Source of the DNA: JAAYYM01 sp964631375
Lineage (GTDB): Bacteria; Bacillota; Clostridia; Lachnospirales; Lachnospiraceae
Assembly (NCBI GenBank): GCA_964631375.1
Contig: CAZVYQ010000017.1
Span: 1-50,974 of the forward strand
Reading direction: 5' to 3'
DNA length: 50,974 nucleotides
This document shows, piece after piece, positions 17,813 through 27,060 of the stretch. Both the position numbers and the translations under genes were made by a program. Every line of letters begins with the position of its first letter. The stretch's first letter is position 1. Below the pieces are notes generated by a model. The model was not told the DNA's origin, searched no databases, and saw nothing but the letters and a program-made list of their open reading frames with translations.

Positions 17813-18499
17813 TTAGTAGTAATACTTCAGTTTTTTATCCTCCAATCCCTTGAGTAACGGATATGGATTGAGACTGATTTCTCCCGATTTTTGATCTGAA
17901 ATATAAAAGCCCACATGTAGATGTACTGCAAAGTTTCCGACGGCTCCAACCGTATCACTATACCCACTGTCACCCATATATCCAATCAATTGTCCGGCTT
18001 TCACCAAATCTCCTTCCATAAGCCCCTCTGCATAGGAATACAAATGTGCATAATAACAATATCCTCCGTGAGTCGTCCGAATGCCGATTCGATAACCGCC
18101 CTGACGTAGCCACCCAAGCTTTTCAACCACACCATCACTCATACTGACTACAGGATACAGTCCTCTTTCATTAATCCCTGCCATAATGTCACAGCCCTCA
18201 TGCCCTCTCTTGCCGCCATAGGTTCTCTCAAACATCCATGAGTTTTCATAGGATACCGTTGCATCAGGAGTACAGGTTGACTCCGGTATCGGGAAATATC
18301 TCAGATCATCAATCACAAGCTTCATATCCTGATCTTCGTAATATTCACCTTCCCGGTATGTATCTGTATACGGATCAGTCATTTTATATAAGAAAATTGC
18401 TCCTGCTTTGGTTCTGAGAGCATCCGTCAGGAGAACTACCAGAACACACAGCACGAGCAGTATTAATAACATCATGATGATATATTGAGATCGCTTCAT
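17813..18499 (-). CDS. Membrane-anchored M23 (LytM-type) metallopeptidase
   Basis: Zinc endopeptidase that cleaves peptidoglycan cross-links or cross-bridges outside the membrane. The 228-residue protein has an N-terminal signal anchor (IIMMLLILLVLCVLVVLLTD, about residues 7-26) and the M23 domain from about residue 80. Zinc ligands are kept: His and Asp in RGHEGCDIMA (HxxxD) and His in the later HLHVGFY. The segment TTHGGYCYYAHLYSY is also standard. It lies alone between the RsmF-like gene and PepD with gaps of about 55-65 bases. It may act in cell separation, growth or sporulation; nothing nearby decides which. Confidence 0.9.
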   Translation of the reverse strand: MKRSQYIIMMLLILLVLCVLVVLLTDALRTKAGAIFLYKMTDPYTDTYREGEYYEDQDMKLVIDDLRYFPIPESTCTPDATVSYENSWMFERTYGGKRGHEGCDIMAGINERGLYPVVSMSDGVVEKLGWLRQGGYRIGIRTTHGGYCYYAHLYSYAEGLMEGDLVKAGQLIGYMGDSGYSDTVGAVGNFAVHLHVGFYISDQKSGEISLNPYPLLKGLEDKKLKYYY

Positions 18500-18553
18500 T
18501 CCTGTACATACCCTTACATATCTTTAATAATACATATGCTGTATGACAGACGA

Positions 18554-20008
18554 CTATTTACAGTTTTCAAGAACAGCCAGTAAATAATCCCACGTTCTCT
18601 TGGTTGAAGAAATGCTAAGTTTTTCTTTGGGCGTATGAATATTTAATATTTCCGGTCCAAAGGATACGATATCAATCCCTTTGATCTTCTCATAAAAAGT
18701 ACCACATTCCAATCCGGCATGTATCCCGGATAATCTGGGATTGCAGCCAAATGTATTTTGATAAGTTTTGAACATAATATCTCTTAGTTCTGACTTTGGC
18801 ATATACTCCCATGCCGGAAAATCTCCTTCAAAATAACACTCGCCTCCAATTGTCTCTGTTAAATATCTAAGTTTATCTCCCAGAGCATATTTTTCAGAGG
18901 AAACAGAACTGCGAACATTAACCTGCAACACAAAATATTCATCCCGCAAACGCATAATACCGGCGTTTAACGAAGTCTGAACCATATTTTCTGTTTCGGG
19001 ACTCATTTTTTGTACCCCATCCGGCATTGTCATCAGTAAAAAGATAACTCTCTCTTTTGTTTTTGGTGTCAACACCTTTTCTTCTGAGATTCCTTTGTCC
19101 TCACAGTATATATTAATATTCTTTTCAATAATACGGTATTCCTTTTGAATCGTATCCTCAAACTGTCCAATCAATTCTTCAAACTGGTAGGCATCCTTCT
19201 CATGTACAAGTATCTCTGCCTTTGCTTCTCTTGAAATAGCATTATCCTGAAGTCCGCCTTTGAGGTAAATCAGGTCAAATTTGATATTTCTACCTATGAA
19301 GTGTAGCAGTCTTCCCATTAACAGATTTGCATTGCCTCGATACTTATCGATATCGGTACCGGAATGCCCACCCGAAAGTCCGCATAGTACAATCGTATAT
19401 TTACTGCCTTTTTTAGTGACATATCTAACCGGAACTGAGCATCTCACACCCATTCCACCTGCCGAACTGATCAGTATCTCACCTTCATTTTCGTTGTCTA
19501 TATTTATCAGTCTCTTGCCCTTCAATTGAGATACATCAACGCCTGAGGCTCCTATCATTCCTATTTCTTCATCAACTGTAAAAACGACCTCCAGTGGTGG
19601 ATGCTTTATAGACGGATCAGCAAGTATCGCCAAACAATAGGCTACTGCAATTCCATCGTCAGCACCAAGCGTTGTACCCTTGGCATATATATAATCATCC
19701 ATAACTGCAAGTTTCAGTCCGTCCTTTGAAAAATCAAATCTTGCATCATAATCAAAATTCTTCTCACATACCATATCCATATGACCTTGTAGGATTAGCG
19801 GTTCAGAATTCTCATATCCCGGACTTGCTGCCTTTTTAATAATTACGTTTCCTAACTCATCCTGAATATAATCAAGCTGATGTTTTGTCGCAAAATCTAC
19901 ACAGTAATCACTGATGGCTTTGGTGTTTCCGGAGCCATGCGGAATTGCACAAATATCTTCGAAATATTGAAAAACCACTTTGGGTTCCAGTCCTTCAAGT
20001 ACTGACAT
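18554..20008 (-). CDS. pepD: Aminoacyl-histidine dipeptidase PepD (M20 family)
   Basis: Cytoplasmic zinc dipeptidase of the M20C family that hydrolyses Xaa-His and related dipeptides. The 484-residue protein has the family start LEGLEPKVVFQYFEDICAIPHGSGNTKAISD, zinc motifs LQGHMDMVCEKN and ADDGIAVAY, the catalytic DEEIGMIGAS, and the C-terminal GIHAGLECGTF. The start at 20008 is chosen because GAGGAG lies seven bases upstream; the ATG 15 bases earlier would put that ribosome site inside the gene. It is divergent from the ylbJ-like gene across 92 bases. A role in recycling histidine-containing peptides fits a cell that also makes histidine, but no direct link is visible. Confidence 0.93.
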   Translation of the reverse strand: MSVLEGLEPKVVFQYFEDICAIPHGSGNTKAISDYCVDFATKHQLDYIQDELGNVIIKKAASPGYENSEPLILQGHMDMVCEKNFDYDARFDFSKDGLKLAVMDDYIYAKGTTLGADDGIAVAYCLAILADPSIKHPPLEVVFTVDEEIGMIGASGVDVSQLKGKRLINIDNENEGEILISSAGGMGVRCSVPVRYVTKKGSKYTIVLCGLSGGHSGTDIDKYRGNANLLMGRLLHFIGRNIKFDLIYLKGGLQDNAISREAKAEILVHEKDAYQFEELIGQFEDTIQKEYRIIEKNINIYCEDKGISEEKVLTPKTKERVIFLLMTMPDGVQKMSPETENMVQTSLNAGIMRLRDEYFVLQVNVRSSVSSEKYALGDKLRYLTETIGGECYFEGDFPAWEYMPKSELRDIMFKTYQNTFGCNPRLSGIHAGLECGTFYEKIKGIDIVSFGPEILNIHTPKEKLSISSTKRTWDYLLAVLENCK

Positions 20009-20066
20009 AATCATTCTCCTCATTTTTTTCTATCTTTATTTTGTCATAGTTAACCATAAAAATCAA

Positions 20067-20095
20067 GTTATGATTCTGTACGTTACCCATAGAAT
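20067..20095 (+). promoter_or_regulatory. Weak sigma-E-like promoter candidate before the ylbJ-like gene
   Basis: GTTATGAT, 13 bases, then CATAGAAT resembles the sporulation sigma-E pattern (ATATT-type -35, CATACAAT -10). The expected start of transcription would fall at about the ATG, giving a leaderless message. A TATAAT also abuts the ATG. Low confidence. Confidence 0.25.
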
Positions 20096-20100
20096 ATAAT

Positions 20101-20976
20101 ATGAAAAAAGTCATTTCAATTCTATTACCGATAATATCCATGTTGATCATAACGCTCTTTCCCGGAGTTTCTTTTGATGGAGCCAAAACGGGACTTTTGC
20201 TATGGTTTCAAACAGTCCTTCCCACATTACTTCCATACATGATATGTTCAAATGTCTTGATGTCATTTTTACAAAAGCGCAGTGGCAAGCAACGTCTCCC
20301 AGCCTGTTTTGCATTCATTGGTCTCATCAGCGGTTATCCGGTTGGTGCTAAGATCTGTGCAGATATGGTACGGTATCAACAGATTAACGTAGCAACAGGT
20401 CAATTCCTGCTTCCATTATGCAATCTCGCGGGTCCTGCCTTTATCAGCGGCTTTATAATGCAACAGTCACTTGCACTGACAAAAGGAAGACATCTGTATA
20501 TTCTATGTATTTATCTGCCGATTATGATTTATGCACTGTTCTCATACAAAATACTTAGAACAACATTTCATTCACATAAATTAGTTGATGATTCTCCTTC
20601 TTCTACAATACGATCCTTTGATGAAGCAATCATGAATTCTTTTCTTGCAATAACCTGTCTCGGTGGATATATCATCTTGTTTTCCATCCTTTCAAGTCTG
20701 ATCAATAAACTGTTTCATCATCTCGATAATACAGTACTGCTTCTCATAACCGGAATCCTTGAAATAACAAATGGAATCAACCTGTTAGCTGATTCCATTT
20801 TACTCGATAAGTATAAAATCATAATCTCCTTAGTATTTCTTCACTTCGGAGGGCTATCATGTCTGTTTCAAACCAAATCTATGATCCATGACTCCGGTAT
20901 TTCAATCCGGTACTATATTTGTGCGAAAATCGTGATTACTTTATTATCCTGTCTGATGGCTATGCTACTATTTTGA
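20101..20976 (+). CDS. YlbJ-like sporulation membrane protein (nucleoside-recognition/Gate type)
   Basis: A 291-residue polytopic membrane protein. It resembles YlbJ and other Gate-domain proteins: MLIITLFPGVSFDGAKTGLLLWFQTVLPTLLPYMICSNVL, split here by hydrophobic helices, then the diagnostic GLISGYPVGAKICADM and LCNLAGPAFISGF. YlbJ is needed for spore cortex formation in Bacillus subtilis, where ylbJ also lies next to coaD and the rsmD homologue; here coaD and rsmD follow on the opposite strand. At 291 residues it is shorter than the Bacillus protein (about 400). No Shine-Dalgarno sequence precedes the ATG. The end overlaps the converging coiled-coil gene by nine bases. The gene name itself is not certain. 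Confidence 0.75.
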   Translation: MKKVISILLPIISMLIITLFPGVSFDGAKTGLLLWFQTVLPTLLPYMICSNVLMSFLQKRSGKQRLPACFAFIGLISGYPVGAKICADMVRYQQINVATGQFLLPLCNLAGPAFISGFIMQQSLALTKGRHLYILCIYLPIMIYALFSYKILRTTFHSHKLVDDSPSSTIRSFDEAIMNSFLAITCLGGYIILFSILSSLINKLFHHLDNTVLLLITGILEITNGINLLADSILLDKYKIIISLVFLHFGGLSCLFQTKSMIHDSGISIRYYICAKIVITLLSCLMAMLLF

Positions 20977-21627
20977 AAGCATATCCAGATTAATACCATC
21001 TCCTGAAGCAGCAGTTTTTGCATCCGGATTTAATTTCATTCCTTCTGTACCCGGAAGTCCTGTCTCTGCAAGATCCTGTTCAAGCCCCACCTGCGGATAT
21101 AGTTCTGATCGATTTGCAGAAATAACGGAATCACATTCCTTCAGTTGTGTAACCAGACCACCATATTTGGCTTCGGCAGTATCAATCGCATGCGTAATAA
21201 TATTTTGCAGCTCTGCCAGCATGTCATCCATGTATTTCATAGCAGCTGCTTTCACTTCATTTGCTTCGATCGTGGCATTGTCGATGATCTGTTGTGCCTG
21301 AGCAGCAGCCTGAACTACAACCTCATTTGCCTGCTCATATGCCTGTTGCATGATTTCATGTTCATTGATCATATGATCCGTCTGAATCTGTGCAGTATTA
21401 ATTAAAGCATCTGCTTTTTCTTTTGCATCTTTTAATATCGCCTCTTTGTTACTGATGATCTTCTGGTAGCGTTTTATTTCATCGGGCGTTTTCATTCGAA
21501 GTTCACGAAGGAGTTCATCAATCTGTTCCTTCTCGACCACAATCTTGGTATTGGAAAGAGGCTGGTATTTACAACTGTCAATATACTCTTCCATCTCTTC
21601 AATGATCTGTTCGATTCTACTGCTCAT
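20968..21627 (-). CDS. Coiled-coil protein, DivIVA/ATPase-subunit-like, unknown function
   Basis: A 219-residue soluble protein dominated by a long alanine/glutamate-rich coiled coil at about residues 45-165 (KDAKEKADALINTAQIQ, QAAAQAQQIIDNATIEANEV), with a less ordered C-terminal tail of about 50 residues. Such sequences are often labelled V-type ATPase subunit H or DivIVA-like merely because of coiled-coil similarity; no specific motif for either is clear to me. The start at 21627 has AAGGAG upstream; longer in-frame readings run into coaD. It lies five bases after coaD in the same operon, so it may be a cell-division or structural protein co-expressed with CoA and ribosome maturation genes. 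Confidence 0.75.
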   Translation of the reverse strand: MSSRIEQIIEEMEEYIDSCKYQPLSNTKIVVEKEQIDELLRELRMKTPDEIKRYQKIISNKEAILKDAKEKADALINTAQIQTDHMINEHEIMQQAYEQANEVVVQAAAQAQQIIDNATIEANEVKAAAMKYMDDMLAELQNIITHAIDTAEAKYGGLVTQLKECDSVISANRSELYPQVGLEQDLAETGLPGTEGMKLNPDAKTAASGDGINLDMLSK

Positions 21628-21631
21628 AATG

Positions 21632-22114
21632 TTATCTCCTTTTATATTTCTCAAAGATTCTGTCTGCCACATAATCCGGAACGAACTGTGAAATGTCACC
21701 GCCAAATGCTGCAACTTCCTTTACTGTATGAGAACTCAAATAAGCATATTCCAGTCCGGTGGTCAAAAAGATTGTGTCTACATTAGGGGAAAGCTTATGA
21801 TTTGTCTGAGCAAGCTGTAATTCATATTCAAAATCTGTGATTGCACGTAAACCACGGATAATAACAGAAGCTCCAGACTGTTGTGCATAATCAACAAGAA
21901 GTCCCTGATAAGAAGCAATCCTAAGGTTCGGAATGTCCTTTGTGACTTCCTTTAATATATTAACACGTTCCTCTACGGAAAACAATGGAGATTTTGCTTT
22001 GTTATTCAAGACGCTGACAGTCAGTTCATCAAATATTCTGGAGGCTCTTTTGATGATGTCCAAATGTCCGTAAGTGACCGGATCAAAGCTTCCGGGATAA
22101 ATAGCTGTTTTCAT
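21632..22114 (-). CDS. coaD: Phosphopantetheine adenylyltransferase CoaD
   Basis: Transfers AMP from ATP to 4'-phosphopantetheine, the penultimate step of coenzyme A synthesis. The 160-residue length is typical. Nucleotidyltransferase motifs are YPGSFDPVTYGHLDIIKRA (TxGH at the ATP site), IIRGLRAITDFEYELQLA, and the C-terminal ISSTxK-like stretch is YLSSHTVKEVAAFGGD. The start overlaps the rsmD stop by four bases, with AAAGGA nine bases upstream. The rsmD-coaD pair is conserved across Firmicutes. Confidence 0.97.
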   Translation of the reverse strand: MKTAIYPGSFDPVTYGHLDIIKRASRIFDELTVSVLNNKAKSPLFSVEERVNILKEVTKDIPNLRIASYQGLLVDYAQQSGASVIIRGLRAITDFEYELQLAQTNHKLSPNVDTIFLTTGLEYAYLSSHTVKEVAAFGGDISQFVPDYVADRIFEKYKRR

Positions 22115-22671
22115 ATGGAATGTTCCTTTCCGATCCAGACATGTTGATTGGTCTTATATTTCTTTTGCTTGATTATATAATATCCTAAATTCTCCAAATA
22201 GTCAAAATCTGTTTCTTTTGATGCTTCGACAACAATGATTGTGTCTTCATGAAGCAGTGAAGAATGTGCCAGATATTGAAGTACCTTTTCCTCAAGCTGT
22301 TGCTGATATGGCGGATCCATAAAAATGATATCAAAGGCTCCTTTTCCCTCCAGCTGCCGAAGTGCCATCATGACATCACTTTTCATAATCTGAGCTTTAT
22401 CAGTGAATTTTGTAAACCTAAGGTTTGCGTCAATACAGCCGATGGCTTCTCTTCCCTTCTCTACAAAGCATGCATATCTAGCTCCTCGGCTTAGAGCTTC
22501 GATACCGATCCCACCACTGCCTGCAAATAAATCCAAAAAAGAAGCATCATATAGATCCGGCATGAGTACATTGAATAGGGTTTCCTTAATCTTATCCGAT
22601 GTTGGTCTTGTATCCATTCCTGCCGGTGTCTTCAGAGGAAGACTTCTCGCTGAACCTGCTATGACTCTCAT
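22111..22671 (-). CDS. rsmD: 16S rRNA (guanine(966)-N(2))-methyltransferase RsmD
   Basis: SAM-dependent methyltransferase acting on G966 of 16S rRNA in the assembled small subunit. The 186-residue protein starts MRVIAGSARSLPLKTPAG, the family hallmark, followed by RPTSDKIKETLFNVL. SAM motif I is FLDLFAGSGGIGIEALSRGA and the catalytic DPPY motif is IIFMDPPYQQQ. It overlaps parC by four bases upstream and coaD by four bases downstream, so the three genes are translationally coupled. Confidence 0.96.
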   Translation of the reverse strand: MRVIAGSARSLPLKTPAGMDTRPTSDKIKETLFNVLMPDLYDASFLDLFAGSGGIGIEALSRGARYACFVEKGREAIGCIDANLRFTKFTDKAQIMKSDVMMALRQLEGKGAFDIIFMDPPYQQQLEEKVLQYLAHSSLLHEDTIIVVEASKETDFDYLENLGYYIIKQKKYKTNQHVWIGKEHSI

Positions 22672-24926
22672 ACGCGTATTTTAACTCCCTTTGTATCCCT
22701 CTTACCGAGTTTTAATTTATTCAGTTCAATTTTTTTGTTTTTATATTCTGTGCTTTGTTCTCCACCGTTATGCAACAGATATACATGTGTGATTCTGTCA
22801 TGATCTACAAGCTTTATACCACGGACTCCAACTGCACCCTTCTTCTTTTCTGGGATCTCTTCAATGTTGAATTTTAAGAAGATACCATCCTCAGTCTGTA
22901 ACACGATATTCTTTTGTTCTTCTACAGGTTCAACTAATAATAGGTGATCACCATCCATCAGATTTGTGGCTGCAACGGTTCGTTTAGATACATCATACTC
23001 ATTTCCAAGCACTTGCTTGAGCATAGCTTTTTCCGTTGCAAACAATAATGTCTTGCCCGTCAGTGCCTGCATATCATCAATATACAACAATCGTTCTGTT
23101 TTCGAGTTAAAATTACTGATATTATCAATCGGAGTTCCTTTATCCCGCAGCTTGGATGTCGGCAGATCCATAACCTTTATTGTATGCATCTGTCCCTGAT
23201 CGGTAAAAACACATACCTTCCCGGTATTCATACATTTAAATACATATTTATACTCCATATCAGCCGTTTCTTGATTTCTTTCATAGGTTGCAAGATCTAT
23301 TGTTTTAGCATATCCAAACCGATCCATTAGGAATACAACTTCCATTTCTTCCTGTTTCTTTTCCTCAAATACAACCTCTTCTGCATTTTCAATAGATGTT
23401 CTTCTTGGACGTCCGAATTCTTTCTTCAGTGCCTTCAGTTCAGCTATGATTGATTGATCCAGAGCTTTCTCATCTGTCAAAAGTTTCTTATATTGTTCAA
23501 TATTTTTCAGAGTCGTATCATGCTCCTTCATCAACGCCTCTATTTCCAGACCGATCAGTTTATACAAACGCATTTCCAGTATTGCATTTGCCTGTCTTTC
23601 TGTAAAACGTAACTTTTCCGCCATATTTTTGAACAGTCTGGACTTGAATTGAATTCCTTCTGTATTCCCTGTTGTAAGACACAACCTTGCCTCATTGATA
23701 TTTTTGGAGCCTCTTAGAATAGCAATAATGACATCTATTACATCACACGCTTTGATTAAGCCCTCCTGAATCTCTTTTTTATCTAATTCCTTTGCCAACA
23801 GCGTTCTATATTTTCTGGTTGCGATCTCGTGCTGAAAATTCACATGATGTCTGATGATTTCCTTAATGCCCATAGTTTCCGGTCTTTGGTCAGCGACAGC
23901 GAGCATATTGACACCGAAGGTATCCTCCAGTCTCGTCTTTTTATACAGCATATTCTTAATATTCTCGACATCTGCATCCTTACGAAGTTCGATTACAATC
24001 CTGATACCTTCCTTAGAGGACTGATTGGATATATCAACAATATCATTTGTCTTCTTTGTTTCTACAAGCGAACAGATATCCAACAAAAATTTCCCGATAT
24101 TCGCACCAATCATAGGATATGGAATCTCTGTGATGATCAGTCTCGTCTTCCCACCTTTGATCGCTTCTGTCTCTACCTTGCCTCTCACTTTAATCTTTCC
24201 CACACCGGTCTCATAGATCTGAAGCAGTTCATCCTGATTGGTCACAATTCCACCTGTTGGAAAGTCCGGTCCCGGCACATACTGCATCAGTTCTTCAGTC
24301 GTGATTTTAGGATTTTTCATATATGCTTCTACTGCATCAATCACCTCAGCCACATTATGAGGTGGAATGCTGGTTGCCATTCCTACTGCAATTCCTTCTG
24401 CTCCGTTTACGAGCAGGTTTGGTATTTTGGCAGGAAGTACCTCCGGTTCTTTTTCTGTCTCATCAAAATTAGGGATAAAATCCACAACATTCTTGTCCAA
24501 ATCAGCCAGATATGCTATTTGTGTGACCTTTTCAAGACGTGCTTCGGTATAACGCATTGCAGCCGCTCCGTCACCCTCAATCGAGCCAAAATTACCATGT
24601 CCGTCAACCAATGGCAATCCCTTTTTAAAATCCTGTGACATTACAACCAATGCATCATAAATGGAACTGTCACCGTGTGGATGATATTTACCCATCGTAT
24701 CGCCGACAATTCTTGCACTTTTCCTGTATGGCTTGTCATACTTGATGCCTAGTTCATGCATATCATACAAGGTTCTTCGTTGTACAGGCTTCAATCCGTC
24801 CCTGACATCGGGAAGTGCTCTTGCGATGATAACACTCATTGCATAATCAATATATGATTTCTCCATCACTTCTGAAAATTCTGTTCTGATAATCTGTTCT
24901 TCTTTCACTTTGACTGTCTTAGCCAT
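22668..24926 (-). CDS. parC: DNA topoisomerase IV subunit A (ParC)
   Basis: DNA-cutting subunit of a type IIA topoisomerase that decatenates chromosomes. The 752-residue protein has the breakage-reunion domain with the active-site tyrosine in AAMRYTEARLEK, and the quinolone-region helix KYHPHGDSSIYDALV, where the positions equivalent to GyrA Ser83 and Asp87 are Ser and Asp. A coiled-coil tower and a C-terminal beta-propeller follow. I see no QRRGGKG GyrA box in the C-terminal domain, which favours topoisomerase IV over gyrase. parE lies 17 bases upstream. GGGGAGG precedes the start at a spacing of about 11 bases. Confidence 0.88.
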   Translation of the reverse strand: MAKTVKVKEEQIIRTEFSEVMEKSYIDYAMSVIIARALPDVRDGLKPVQRRTLYDMHELGIKYDKPYRKSARIVGDTMGKYHPHGDSSIYDALVVMSQDFKKGLPLVDGHGNFGSIEGDGAAAMRYTEARLEKVTQIAYLADLDKNVVDFIPNFDETEKEPEVLPAKIPNLLVNGAEGIAVGMATSIPPHNVAEVIDAVEAYMKNPKITTEELMQYVPGPDFPTGGIVTNQDELLQIYETGVGKIKVRGKVETEAIKGGKTRLIITEIPYPMIGANIGKFLLDICSLVETKKTNDIVDISNQSSKEGIRIVIELRKDADVENIKNMLYKKTRLEDTFGVNMLAVADQRPETMGIKEIIRHHVNFQHEIATRKYRTLLAKELDKKEIQEGLIKACDVIDVIIAILRGSKNINEARLCLTTGNTEGIQFKSRLFKNMAEKLRFTERQANAILEMRLYKLIGLEIEALMKEHDTTLKNIEQYKKLLTDEKALDQSIIAELKALKKEFGRPRRTSIENAEEVVFEEKKQEEMEVVFLMDRFGYAKTIDLATYERNQETADMEYKYVFKCMNTGKVCVFTDQGQMHTIKVMDLPTSKLRDKGTPIDNISNFNSKTERLLYIDDMQALTGKTLLFATEKAMLKQVLGNEYDVSKRTVAATNLMDGDHLLLVEPVEEQKNIVLQTEDGIFLKFNIEEIPEKKKGAVGVRGIKLVDHDRITHVYLLHNGGEQSTEYKNKKIELNKLKLGKRDTKGVKIRV

Positions 24927-24943
24927 GTTGACTGAGTCCTCCC

Positions 24944-26869
24944 CTATATATCCAGTTCTGCATCCTGTGCATGCCTGTAGATAAATTCTTTTCTTGGAGG
25001 CACCTCTGTCCCCATCAGCATTTCAGTGGTAGTTGATGCAAGTCTGGCATCCTCAATCTCTACCTTTTTCAAGATACGTGTTTCAGGATTCAATGTCGTT
25101 TCCCATAACTGGTTAGCATCCATTTCTCCAAGTCCCTTATATCTTTGCAGTGAAAAATCCTTATGTGTCTTTCTGTATTTTGCCAGAGCTTTATCATCAT
25201 ACAGATATTCTTCTGTTCCTCTTTGAGGCATTGCTTTGTAAAGAGGAGGCATGGCGATATATACATGTCCCTCATAGATCAGTTCCGGCATAAAGCGATA
25301 ATACAAGGTCAGTAACAACGTACAGATATGGGCACCATCCACATCGGCATCCGCCATAATGATGATCTTATCATAACGCAGCTTTGTGATATCAAAATCA
25401 TTTCCATAACCTTCAGAAAATCCACAACCAAACGCATTGATCATTGTTTTAATCTCAGCATTTGCCAAAACCTTATCTATACTGGCCTTTTCTACGTTTA
25501 GAATTTTACCTCTGATTGGAAGAATTGCTTGATAATTTCGATCTCTTGCGGTTTTTGCCGAACCTCCCGCAGAATCTCCCTCTACGATAAAGATTTCACA
25601 TTTTTGAGCATCTCTGCTCTCACAGTTTGCGAGCTTTCCATTTGAATCAAACGAGAATTTCTGCTTTGTAAGCAGGTTGGTTTTTGCTTTTTCTTCTGTT
25701 TTTCTGATTTTTGCTGCCTTTTCAGCACATCCTAATACTGCCTTTAATGACTCCAGACTACGATCAAAATACAGTACGATTTCATCACCAGTTACCTTGC
25801 TGACAGCTCTGGCTGCATCCTGATTGTCTAGCTTTGTCTTGGTTTGTCCTTCAAATCTGGGAGCAGGATGTTTGATGGATACAACTGCTGTCATACCATT
25901 TCTGATATCTGCTCCTGTAAAATTGGCATCCTTATCCTTCAATATATTAAGTTCTCTCGCATATGTATTCATGACATTTGTAAACATTGTTTTGAATCCG
26001 GTCAGATGAGTACCGCCCTCTGCATTATATATGTTATTACAGAAGCCCAATACATTTTCATGAAATTCGTTGACATACTGAAATGCCGCTTCAACCGTAA
26101 TCCCATCACATTCGCCACTAAAATAAACCACCTCATGAACGGTTTCCTTGTTTTTATTCATCTCCGTGACAAATCCAATGATACCCTCAGGTTCGTGAAA
26201 CTCTTCATATTCCGGAACCTCCGGACGATTATCCTGAAATACAATTGTTAATTTAGGATTCAGATAAGCCGTTTCATGCAGTCTGCTTTTTATATCTTCC
26301 TCCTTAAATCTTGTCTTTTCAAAAATCGTATCATCTGGTAAAAAGTTGATCAGTGTACCTGTCTCCTTACTTTTTCCAATGACAGGAAGCAATCCTTGCT
26401 CAAGATCAATCACAGGGATTCCCTTGTTATATCGATCATGATAAATAAGTCCGTCACGTTTAATCTGAATATCCAGATAATTTGACAGTGCGTTAACAAC
26501 CGATGAACCTACTCCATGTAAACCACCACTCGTTTTATAAACAGACTCATCAAATTTACCGCCTGCATGTAGTGTGGTAAACACAAGTCGTTCCGCACTC
26601 ATACCTTTTTCATGCATACCAACAGGGATACCTCGGCCGTTGTCCTCAACTGTTGCCGAGCCATCCTTTTCTAAGGTAACCCATATTTTATCACAAAAAC
26701 CAGCCAGATGTTCATCGACAGAATTATCTACTATTTCATAGACCAGATGATTTAATCCTTTGGTTGTTACACTTCCTATATACATTCCCGGACGCATTCT
26801 GACGGCTTCCAGCCCCTCCAGTACGGTAATACTGTCAGCCTCATATGATCCTGATGTCTTTTTTGTCAT
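24944..26869 (-). CDS. parE: DNA topoisomerase IV subunit B (ParE)
   Basis: ATPase subunit of the type IIA topoisomerase. The 641 residues include the GHKL ATPase domain (EIVDNSVDEHLAGF, ENGRGIP-type DNGRGIPVGMH, and TSGGLHGVGSSVVNALS), the transducer domain, and the TOPRIM domain with EGDSAGGSAKTARDRN and the metal motif DADVDGAH. The C-terminus RYKGLGEMDANQLWETTL is family standard. Length suits ParE or a short GyrB; the paired ParC lacking a GyrA box suggests topoisomerase IV. A good promoter precedes it, with a leader of about 70 bases, and the operon continues into parC, rsmD, coaD and the coiled-coil gene. Confidence 0.9.
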   Translation of the reverse strand: MTKKTSGSYEADSITVLEGLEAVRMRPGMYIGSVTTKGLNHLVYEIVDNSVDEHLAGFCDKIWVTLEKDGSATVEDNGRGIPVGMHEKGMSAERLVFTTLHAGGKFDESVYKTSGGLHGVGSSVVNALSNYLDIQIKRDGLIYHDRYNKGIPVIDLEQGLLPVIGKSKETGTLINFLPDDTIFEKTRFKEEDIKSRLHETAYLNPKLTIVFQDNRPEVPEYEEFHEPEGIIGFVTEMNKNKETVHEVVYFSGECDGITVEAAFQYVNEFHENVLGFCNNIYNAEGGTHLTGFKTMFTNVMNTYARELNILKDKDANFTGADIRNGMTAVVSIKHPAPRFEGQTKTKLDNQDAARAVSKVTGDEIVLYFDRSLESLKAVLGCAEKAAKIRKTEEKAKTNLLTKQKFSFDSNGKLANCESRDAQKCEIFIVEGDSAGGSAKTARDRNYQAILPIRGKILNVEKASIDKVLANAEIKTMINAFGCGFSEGYGNDFDITKLRYDKIIIMADADVDGAHICTLLLTLYYRFMPELIYEGHVYIAMPPLYKAMPQRGTEEYLYDDKALAKYRKTHKDFSLQRYKGLGEMDANQLWETTLNPETRILKKVEIEDARLASTTTEMLMGTEVPPRKEFIYRHAQDAELDI

Positions 26870-26943
26870 ACTTCCTACCCCTTATCATTTCTTGAGCAAA
26901 CCCCAGCAGAGCCTAGAAAACTCACCTTTGCTTCGCCGTGTAC

Positions 26944-26971
26944 ATTATATCATAAATTCTAGCTTTTTCAA
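26944..26971 (-). promoter_or_regulatory. Sigma-A promoter of the parE operon
   Basis: Minus strand: TTGAAA (26966-26971), 16-base spacer, TATAAT (26944-26949) with a TG extended -10. It lies about 75 bases before the parE ATG. Confidence 0.75.
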
Positions 26972-26996
26972 ATAGAAAACACAATTTATTGAGCAT

Positions 26997-27030
26997 AAAA
27001 AAAGCCTACATACAATATCGTGTAAGCTTT
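26997..27030 (-). terminator. Intrinsic terminator after degV
   Basis: Minus strand stem AAAGCTTACA / TGTAGGCTTT (10 pairs, one G-U) with a ten-base loop, followed by a T run. It is 30 bases after the degV stop and separates degV from the parE promoter. Confidence 0.8.
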
Positions 27031-27060
27031 TGTGAAACAAATTAAAATATAGAAGACACT

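Noticed and set aside
23829..24638. Long plus-strand open frame (269 residues) inside parC
   Set aside because: Antisense to a strongly conserved gene, residue composition is unnatural, and no ribosome site or homology is visible.
22668..26869. DNA gyrase gyrB-gyrA pair
   Set aside because: The A subunit lacks a recognisable QRRGGKG GyrA box and its C-terminal domain is short. Topoisomerase IV is more likely, though not certain without phylogeny.
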